Of a DNA stretch of 64,000 bases, positions 58,655 through 64,000 are shown piece by piece. Position numbers and translations under genes: made by a program. Source of the DNA: Paraburkholderia sabiae (GTDB lineage Bacteria > Pseudomonadota > Gammaproteobacteria > Burkholderiales > Burkholderiaceae). The DNA lies in the NCBI RefSeq assembly GCF_030412785.1, contig NZ_CP125296.1:2108001-2172000 (forward strand). The letters are read 5' to 3'. Within the stretch, counting starts at the first letter, position 1, and every line of letters begins with the position of its first letter. The notes beneath the pieces were generated by a model, which had not been told where the DNA came from, searched no databases, and worked only from the letters and a program-made list of their open reading frames with translations.

Positions 58655-59365
58655 ATGAGCACGTCACGAAAGGTTGTCGCCGTTACGGGCGCGTCGCGCG
58701 GTATCGGTGCAGCGATCGTTCGCGCATTTCGCGAGCTCGACTATGCCGTCGTCGCAACATCACGTTTGATCGAACCATCGGACGACGCGAACGTGCTGAC
58801 GGTACCGGGCGATATCGGCGATCCCGCTATTGCGCAGCGCGTCATCGCCGAAGGCATCGCGCGATTCGGCCGGATCGACACGCTGGTGAACAACGCGGGC
58901 ATTTACATCGGAAAGCCGTTCACCGAACACACGTCCGAAGACTTCGCTGCCGTGATGAACGTGAATATGAGCGGCTTCTTTTACATCACGCAACTCGCCA
59001 TCGCCGAAATGGAAAAGCATTCGAGCGGCCACGTGGTCAGCGTGACCGCCAGCATCGCCGACACAGCTTACAGCGGCGTATATTCGGTACTGGCGGCGTT
59101 GACCAAGGGCGGTCTGAACGCCGCTACAAAATCGCTCGCCATCGAGTACGCGCGAAAGGGCATTCGCGTGAATGCTGTTGCGCCCGGAATCATCAGATCA
59201 CCGATGCACGCCCCGGAGACTCATGACGCACTCGGTGCATTTAATCCGCTGGGACGCATCGGCGAGATGAGCGATATCGCGGACGCGATTCTCTTTCTGG
59301 ATTCCGCGCCGTTCATCACGGGAGAAATCCTGCACGTCGACGGCGGGCAAAGTGCCGGCCGCTGA
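58655..59365 (+). CDS. Atypical SDR family oxidoreductase (duplicate)
   Basis: A 236-residue SDR that aligns without gaps to the one at 44296-45006, with roughly four residues in five identical by eye. TGASRGIG at 11-18, NNAG at 79-82 and K151 are kept; position 147, where YxxxK needs Tyr, is Ala, as in the other copy. A Tyr at 143 (GVYSVLAALTKG) is unique to this copy. It belongs to the plus-strand run from azoR and is followed by an AraC gene. The shared loss of Tyr means the reaction, if any, differs from classical SDRs. Confidence 0.93.
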   Translation: MSTSRKVVAVTGASRGIGAAIVRAFRELDYAVVATSRLIEPSDDANVLTVPGDIGDPAIAQRVIAEGIARFGRIDTLVNNAGIYIGKPFTEHTSEDFAAVMNVNMSGFFYITQLAIAEMEKHSSGHVVSVTASIADTAYSGVYSVLAALTKGGLNAATKSLAIEYARKGIRVNAVAPGIIRSPMHAPETHDALGAFNPLGRIGEMSDIADAILFLDSAPFITGEILHVDGGQSAGR

Positions 59366-59430
59366 GCGGGCTGGCGCAATAGCCTGATCACATTTTCGAT
59401 GTTTCCTGTGCCGAGGCCTAACGGAGAGCT

Positions 59431-60387
59431 ATGTCACAAGTCGACTGGCTGAGTCACCTGCTGCAAATGATCACCGTCACTGGCCGGCTGGAGGTCCGTT
59501 GCACCTACGGCGCGCCATGGCGTGTGGCGTGGGCGGAGTCGGCAGCGAACGAGATTCCCTACCACGTCGTGCTGAAGGGACGGGCGATCGTCGAGAGTCC
59601 GGAGACAGGGACGGCGAGAGAACTGGTGGGCGGCGACATCGTGCTGATGCCACAGGGATCGGCGCACATTCTGCACGACGGCAGCGGACGCGCCCCTAAA
59701 CCCACTCACGAACGCGAGAGTTCTGCTGGATTGACGCTCAGCGAGAACGATGGAAAGGGCGAACATCTGGACATGTTGTGCGGGCGATTTTTCATCGAGC
59801 CGCCTCATGACCGGCTGATTCGTCATTACCTCCCCACGAATCTGGTCGTACGAACGATGGAGGGCGATGGTGAGGCCGGCATAAGGTCCGCTTCGAATCG
59901 ACTCGCCAGTTTTGTGGGGCTGATGCGCGACGAGTCCACGGGCGACAGGATGGGCGGATACGCGATCCTCAACGCGCTCAGTTCGGCGCTGTTCACCCTC
60001 GTGCTGCGCGAGGCGAGCGAATCCGAACGGGCCCCGGCTGGCTTGCTGGCGCTCGCCGGACATCCACGCCTCGCTCCCGCCATTTCAGCCATGTTTTCCG
60101 AGCCGGCCCGGTCCTGGAGTCTGCCCGATCTGGCCGGCTTGTGCAGCATGTCGCGCGCCACTTTCATGCGGCACTTCCAGGACACGCTCGGGCGCTCGGC
60201 CATCGACCTGCTGACCGATATCCGCATGAGCCTCGCTGCAAACGAGCTGAAGAAGTCGACGGTGAGCACCGAGGCGGTCGCCGAATTGGTCGGCTACCAG
60301 TCCGTGTCGTCATTCCGACGCCTGTTTTTCGACCGGATCGGCATGACGCCCGGTGAATGGCGCCGTATGGCGCGCAACGGCCAGTGA
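59431..60387 (+). CDS. AraC family transcriptional regulator (cupin_6 type)
   Basis: A 318-residue regulator. The N-terminal cupin domain (about 5-200) includes AWAESAANEIPYHVVLKGRA and GGDIVLMPQGSAHILHDGSG; the C-terminal AraC HTH pair (about 215-312) includes LPDLAGLCSMSRATFMRHFQ and the VAELVGYQSVSSFRRLFFDR signature. This subclass often lies beside SDR, nitroreductase or AhpD-like genes, as here. GGAG precedes the ATG. It is likely to regulate the genes on either side in response to a small organic compound. Confidence 0.93.
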   Translation: MSQVDWLSHLLQMITVTGRLEVRCTYGAPWRVAWAESAANEIPYHVVLKGRAIVESPETGTARELVGGDIVLMPQGSAHILHDGSGRAPKPTHERESSAGLTLSENDGKGEHLDMLCGRFFIEPPHDRLIRHYLPTNLVVRTMEGDGEAGIRSASNRLASFVGLMRDESTGDRMGGYAILNALSSALFTLVLREASESERAPAGLLALAGHPRLAPAISAMFSEPARSWSLPDLAGLCSMSRATFMRHFQDTLGRSAIDLLTDIRMSLAANELKKSTVSTEAVAELVGYQSVSSFRRLFFDRIGMTPGEWRRMARNGQ

Positions 60388-60573
60388 TAGCCGCGAACTC
60401 CTGCGTCGCATCGTCTGCGTTCACTTGATCCTTTTGGATAGTTTATTGAGCAAATGCAGTCGTGAAATTGCTTTCGTGTGAGCCTAAATTAGAGGCTCCC
60501 GATCACCTGATGAAGACCGCGCACCGAAAGCACCCGTGCATCACCATCTCTCTCCGCACCCATAGGAATCAGC

Positions 60574-61209
60574 ATGAACAATGGAACGACCATGACCAAT
60601 GCAGTCATCGAATGTATCCTGAGCCGCAGCGCCGCCAAGTATTACGATCCCGCCGCGACCCTGAGCGACGATCAGATCCGCGAGCTGGTGCGGATCGGCA
60701 CCAGCGCGCCCACGTCCTTCCACTTGCAGAACTGGCGCTTCATCGCCGTTCGCACGCCTGAAGCAAAGGCACGGCTGAGCCCGATCGCCTGGAACCAGCC
60801 CGCAGTCACCGATGCGGCAGTTACCTTCATCGTATGCGGCCAGCTGGTCGATACGAGCGTCATTCCGGAACGCCTGGATCCGCTGGTGAAAGCGGGCGTC
60901 ATGCCGGCCGCGATGGTGGCGGAATGGGAAAACCCCGCACGCGATCTGTACATGGCATATCCGCAGCGCCGTCGCGACGAGGCTGTCCGCACCGCTACCT
61001 TCGGCGCAGCCGCGATGATCTATGCAGCCCGCTCGCTCGGCCTGGGTTCGACGCCGATGATCGGTTTCGATGCCGACGCGGTGCACCGCGAGTTCGGCCT
61101 GGCCGCCGACGAAGTGCCCGTGCTGCTGCTGTCCATCGGAGCGGAGCGAGCAGGAAACTGGGCGCAGAAGCCGCGCCGTCCCGTGACTGATGTGTTGGCG
61201 CTCGTATAA
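60574..61209 (+). CDS. Nitroreductase family protein
   Basis: A 211-residue FMN-dependent nitroreductase-fold protein: CILSRSAAKYYDPAATLSDD and GTSAPTSFHLQNWRFIAV match the opening FMN-binding region, and ARSLGLGSTPMIGFDADAVH the conserved GLGS(T)xxxG segment. Such enzymes use NAD(P)H to reduce nitro groups, quinones or enones. The ATG at 60574 follows AGGA; a second in-frame Met is at 60592. It stands between the AraC regulator and the AhpD-like gene in the same orientation. Confidence 0.92.
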   Translation: MNNGTTMTNAVIECILSRSAAKYYDPAATLSDDQIRELVRIGTSAPTSFHLQNWRFIAVRTPEAKARLSPIAWNQPAVTDAAVTFIVCGQLVDTSVIPERLDPLVKAGVMPAAMVAEWENPARDLYMAYPQRRRDEAVRTATFGAAAMIYAARSLGLGSTPMIGFDADAVHREFGLAADEVPVLLLSIGAERAGNWAQKPRRPVTDVLALV

Positions 61210-61339
61210 GTGCGTCACGCACTCTCCGATTTGAAGACCTGACCAGTTCCGACCCGGGGCCAGGCACGAAGTAAGTCGAGGGAACGGTTCACACATGAAC
61301 TCTCCCAACCAGTGAAACGAGTAACTTATAGAGACTGAA

Positions 61340-61885
61340 ATGACTAGGACTACTATCTTAAAGCAGGACCAGGTACCGAACGATTCGAAGCCGACGCTCG
61401 ATGCGTTCACCAAAAATATCGGATTCACGCCGAACATGATGGCCGCATTCGCGCAGAGCCCGATTGCGTTCAACGCATGGGCAAACCTGCTCGGCTCGCT
61501 GAGCAAGGCTCTCGACGTGAAGACGCGCGACAGCATCGGCCTGGTCGTTTCCGAAGTGAACGGTTGCAACTACTGCCTGACGGTTCACAGCTTTACGGCT
61601 GAGCACATGGCGAAGTTGCCGGCCGATGAAATCGTTCTCGCCCGGAAGGGCCGCGCGACCGATTCGAAGCGCGACGCAGCCGTCCAGTTCGCGCGCAAAG
61701 TCATCGAAACACGCGGTCAGGTCAGTGACGCCGATCTGAACGCCGTTCGCGAAGCGGGCTACACGGATGCCAACGTGATGGAGATCGTCGCGTTGGTGGC
61801 CATGTATTCCCTGACGAACTTCTTCAACAACGTGTTCGATCCCGAGAAGGACTTTCCGGCTGTTGCGCCGGCCGGATCGATCTGA
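61340..61885 (+). CDS. Carboxymuconolactone decarboxylase/AhpD-like peroxidase-related protein
   Basis: A 181-residue AhpD-fold protein. The redox motif is C76-N-Y-C79 followed by H83 (NGCNYCLTVHS), the CxxC...H arrangement of alkylhydroperoxidase D-type enzymes, and a helical bundle surrounds it. It probably reduces peroxides or other oxidants with dithiol chemistry. The start MTRTTILKQDQVPNDSKP matches the odd tail of the azoreductase at 58291. Weak ribosome-binding site. Next to GST and nitroreductase genes, it fits an oxidant-defence run. Confidence 0.92.
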   Translation: MTRTTILKQDQVPNDSKPTLDAFTKNIGFTPNMMAAFAQSPIAFNAWANLLGSLSKALDVKTRDSIGLVVSEVNGCNYCLTVHSFTAEHMAKLPADEIVLARKGRATDSKRDAAVQFARKVIETRGQVSDADLNAVREAGYTDANVMEIVALVAMYSLTNFFNNVFDPEKDFPAVAPAGSI

Positions 61886-62008
61886 ACGCTATTCAGTCAG
61901 GAGCGATGTGATCCGTTTGCCTGGGCGCGAAGGCCCCGGCGCGGATCCAGGCGAAAGAGTCGGCCATGCGCCGTTCATGGCTGACTCTGCCCGCTCAACA
62001 GGAACACC

Positions 62009-62704
62009 ATGACACTCGATCATCCAGTCTTCACGCGCTGGCCGGCGCAGTATCCCGATCGGCTCCAGCTCTTTTCCTTGCCGACGCCCAATGGCGTGAA
62101 GGTCGGCATCATGCTTGAGGAGACGGGCCTGGCGTACGAGGCGCACCGTATCGACATCCTGGCGAACGAGAACCACGACCCAGCGTTTCTCGCGCTCAAC
62201 CCCAATGGCAAGATTCCAGCGATCTTCGATCCCGACGGTCCGGGCGGACGGCCGCTTGCGTTGTTCGAATCGGGAGCGATCCTGCTCTATCTCGCGGACA
62301 AGACGGGGCGGCTGCTTTCCGCCGAACCCAACACGCGATACGAAACGATCCAGTGGCTGATGTGGCAGATGGGCGGTGTCGGGCCGATGTTCGGTCAGGT
62401 TGGCTTCTTCAACAAGTTCGCCGGCAAAGCTTATGAAGACAAGCGTCCGCTCGACCGCTACGTAAGCGAATCGGCGCGGCTGCTCGGTGTGCTCGACGAA
62501 CGGCTCGCGGGCCGCGACTGGGTGATGGGCGCCGACTACAGCATCGCCGATATCTCACTGCTCGGCTGGGTGCGCAACCTGATCGGCTTTTACGAAGCGC
62601 GCGAACTCGTCGGCTTCGACCGCTTCGCGAACGTCCAGCGCTGGTTCGACCGTGGTCTCGCACGTCCGGCGGTGCAGCGCGGATTGGCAGTGACGGCGGC
62701 CTGA
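62009..62704 (+). CDS. Glutathione S-transferase, YfcG/YghU-like
   Basis: A 231-residue GST of the nu class. SLPTPNGVKVGIMLEETGLA carries the TPN motif that these proteins use in place of Ser/Cys; ALNPNGKIPAIFDPDGPGG and LFESGAILLYLADKTGRLL complete the glutathione site; the C-terminal domain contains WQMGGVGPMFGQVGFF, the aromatic segment typical of YfcG, and DYSIADISLLGWV. YfcG members have disulfide-bond oxidoreductase activity with bound GSSG rather than transferase activity. AGGA precedes the ATG. Confidence 0.94.
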   Translation: MTLDHPVFTRWPAQYPDRLQLFSLPTPNGVKVGIMLEETGLAYEAHRIDILANENHDPAFLALNPNGKIPAIFDPDGPGGRPLALFESGAILLYLADKTGRLLSAEPNTRYETIQWLMWQMGGVGPMFGQVGFFNKFAGKAYEDKRPLDRYVSESARLLGVLDERLAGRDWVMGADYSIADISLLGWVRNLIGFYEARELVGFDRFANVQRWFDRGLARPAVQRGLAVTAA

Positions 62705-62765
62705 AGTCAGGCCGGCATCAAACACGTATGAGCAACGACTAGCAGGCACTCAGAAGGAGAAGTCC

Positions 62766-63185
62766 ATGAAGATCCGAACCATCATCGCTGCCAGTTACGT
62801 GGCACTCGCCATCGTGACGACCGGCTCCGCTTCAGCCCACGAAGGCGAAGGGCAAACTGTCACGAAGAACTTCGATGCGGTCATTCCCAATATCCCCGGC
62901 AAGTCGCTGATTGCGGTGGAAGTCGATTACGCGCCGGGTGCGGCCTCTCCACCCCATGCCCATGCGAAGTCGGCCTTCATTTACGCGTATGTGGTCAAGG
63001 GTGCGATCGAGTCGAAGGTGAATGACGGTGAGACGCGCATCTATCGGGCAGGCGAGAGTTGGTCCGAACCGCCGGGCGCTATCCATTCGATCAGCCGCAA
63101 CGCAAGCAAGACCGAATCGGCGAAGCTGATTGCGGTGTTCGTCGTCGATAGCGATGACAAAGCGTTGACCACGCCGATCAAATAG
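62766..63185 (+). CDS. Secreted cupin domain protein
   Basis: A 139-residue protein with a signal peptide (about 1-24, ending GSASA) and a single cupin barrel: ASPPHAHAKSAFIYAYVVKG is motif 1 with its metal-binding His-His-Glu-type pattern (here HAHAKSAF), and YRAGESWSEPPGAIHSISRN is motif 2 with the final His. It is likely a periplasmic metal-binding cupin; no reaction can be assigned. AAGGAG precedes the ATG. It closes the redox run after the GST gene. Confidence 0.9.
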   Translation: MKIRTIIAASYVALAIVTTGSASAHEGEGQTVTKNFDAVIPNIPGKSLIAVEVDYAPGAASPPHAHAKSAFIYAYVVKGAIESKVNDGETRIYRAGESWSEPPGAIHSISRNASKTESAKLIAVFVVDSDDKALTTPIK

Positions 63186-63224
63186 CCGGAATCGGCTGGC
63201 CGTTAAGACGAAGAGGAAAGCAAC

Positions 63225-63680
63225 ATGACACAGTCCGTCGAGATCGGCGACAGAATCGCCGACAAATCTTCTCAACCTGATGAGCGCATCGTCCGCGACT
63301 GGATGGGGCCGGAGGCGTTTGAACATTGGGTCGAATTGCGCAGCTGGATCGACGCATCCTACCCCGGTGTTTTCGAGCCAGATTGGCTATATGGCGGCAA
63401 GAAACGCGGCTGGTCGCTGCGCTACAAGAAGACCAAGGCCTTCTGCACGCTGCTGCCGGCATACAGGCTGTTTTCGGTTCTGGTGGTCTTGGGGCGAGTC
63501 GAGCGAGAGAAGTTCGAGGCGCGGCGCTATTCCTGGAGTCCGCAGTTGGTCAAGCTCTACGATGAAGCGCACGCATATCCTGATGGGAAATGGCTGACTG
63601 TGCCGATCTTGTCTGAGGATGATCGGCTTGAGGTGAAGGAGTTGATGAGCATGAAGCGCCCTGCGCTTTCAGGCGGTTGA
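63225..63680 (+). CDS. DUF3788 domain protein
   Basis: A 151-residue soluble protein of the DUF3788 family: GPEAFEHWVELRSWIDASYP, then WLYGGKKRGWSLRYKKTKAF and LLPAYRLFSVLVVLGRVERE, ending with a PDGKWLTVPI and DRLEVKELMSMKRP pattern typical of it. The family resembles YdhG/phage-derived regulators of small size and has no established function. GAGG precedes the ATG. Same strand as the cupin gene with 39 bp between. Confidence 0.87.
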   Translation: MTQSVEIGDRIADKSSQPDERIVRDWMGPEAFEHWVELRSWIDASYPGVFEPDWLYGGKKRGWSLRYKKTKAFCTLLPAYRLFSVLVVLGRVEREKFEARRYSWSPQLVKLYDEAHAYPDGKWLTVPILSEDDRLEVKELMSMKRPALSGG

Positions 63681-63696
63681 ATGTAGAAGCGCACTG

Positions 63697-63801
63697 TCAT
63701 TGCCAGTCGCAACTGCCTGTGTCGGTCACAGCGCCTGATTTCAATCCGAACGCAGTTTTCTTGCCGCTTTTCTTGTTGATATACACCATCGAAGGGATCA
63801 T
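63697..63801 (-). CDS. Possible 34-residue protein
   Basis: A short frame from ATG 63801 with AAGGA about 9 nt upstream. The product reads MIPSMVYINKKSGKKTAFGL and ends TDTGSCDWQ, a lysine-rich beginning and an acidic, Cys/Trp end. It is downstream of the partial gene at the window edge on the same strand. Small size makes chance likely, but codon use and the ribosome-binding site are reasonable. Confidence 0.3.
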   Translation of the reverse strand: MIPSMVYINKKSGKKTAFGLKSGAVTDTGSCDWQ

Positions 63802-63867
63802 CGCCCCCGTCCTTGTTCGGCGAGTCCCCGGATCTCACGTACGTTTCGCTGGCAAACCGCAGTTCGC

Positions 63868-64000
63868 TCAATCGATTTTCGTCGGCGATACGCATTTGAA
63901 CGCGTCAGCGGGCAAGTTCAAGTGCTTGATGACCTCGCCTGCGCTTGCTTCGTCCATATGCGCCGTCTTCGCCGCTTTCGTCAGACTCAGCGACGCCTGA
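63868..64000 (-). CDS. C-terminal end of an unidentified gene
   Basis: About 44 codons read into the window from its right edge, ending at TGA 63868-63870. The visible part, LTKAAKTAHMDEASAGEVIK then LPADAFKCVSPTKID, is helical and protein-like, with normal codon use. The remainder lies outside the window, so no name is given. Confidence 0.45.
   Translation of the reverse strand, partial: QASLSLTKAAKTAHMDEASAGEVIKHLNLPADAFKCVSPTKID

Noticed and set aside
1..64000. CRISPR arrays, insertion sequences, prophage genes, rRNA
   Set aside because: No regularly spaced repeats, transposase, integrase or phage structural genes were recognised, and no rRNA sequence.

Overview
The window is high-GC DNA from a betaproteobacterium, most likely a Burkholderiaceae member of the Paraburkholderia/Caballeronia type. 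The signs are the density of LysR, MocR and AraC regulators, metabolite/H+ symporter (MHS) transporters, DUF3331 and DUF2934 small proteins, a membrane PQQ glucose dehydrogenase, and a cold-shock gene close to an extra rpsU. Most modules are small regulator-plus-enzyme units, typical of an accessory-rich secondary chromosome. No phage, IS element, CRISPR array or rRNA was seen. One tRNA, tRNA-Leu(GAG), lies at 31787-31871.

Layout. 1-4.2 kb: SDR enzymes, a LysR regulator, a PEBP-like secreted protein and an NDH-2-like flavoprotein. 4.4-9.7 kb: a divergent LysR regulator and a four-gene electrophile/carbonyl-reduction run (MFS exporter, aldo/keto reductase, old yellow enzyme, second aldo/keto reductase). 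9.7-20.3 kb: an anchored hypothetical protein, an MHS transporter, a MocR/DJ-1 pair, a chemoreceptor, a GST and a PNPOx-reductase-ferredoxin fusion with its LysR neighbour. 20.3-24.8 kb: an orphan hybrid kinase and a compact operon of DUF4118 membrane protein, alpha/beta hydrolase and MipA/OmpV porin-like protein. 25.2-31.7 kb: gcd, a DNA-binding-domain citrate synthase homologue, a sugar-acid type MFS transporter, a 2-hydroxyacid dehydrogenase and a DUF2934 protein.

31.8-36.1 kb is the most unusual segment. Just past tRNA-Leu lies a 930-residue protein that joins a BenC-type [2Fe-2S]/FAD/NAD(H) reductase, an FCD ligand-binding domain of the kind normally found in GntR regulators, and a complete cytochrome P450. 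A convergent AraC regulator follows. Both genes prefer GAG for Glu while the surrounding genes prefer GAA, which suggests acquired DNA. This looks like a one-component P450 with a built-in sensor domain.

36.3-45 kb: a second hybrid kinase, a YbdK-type ligase, a FAD aromatic hydroxylase, a TMEM175-like channel, a stretch of decayed gene fragments, and a LysR/SDR divergent pair. 45-50.4 kb: a class II aldolase, an MHS transporter, a LysR regulator, and a DeoR-type regulator preceded by three direct repeats and followed by an MFS gene. 50.7-53.6 kb: several small proteins of one apparent family around rpsU and a cold-shock gene. 53.9-57.5 kb: a YncE-like beta-propeller, a GH114 lipoprotein and a MocR regulator. 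57.7-63.7 kb: a same-strand redox/detoxification run (azoreductase, DUF3331, atypical SDR, AraC, nitroreductase, AhpD-like protein, GST, cupin, DUF3788). The SDR here is a close duplicate of the one at 44.3 kb, and the azoreductase carries a tail resembling the start of the AhpD-like gene, so this region has been rearranged by duplication.
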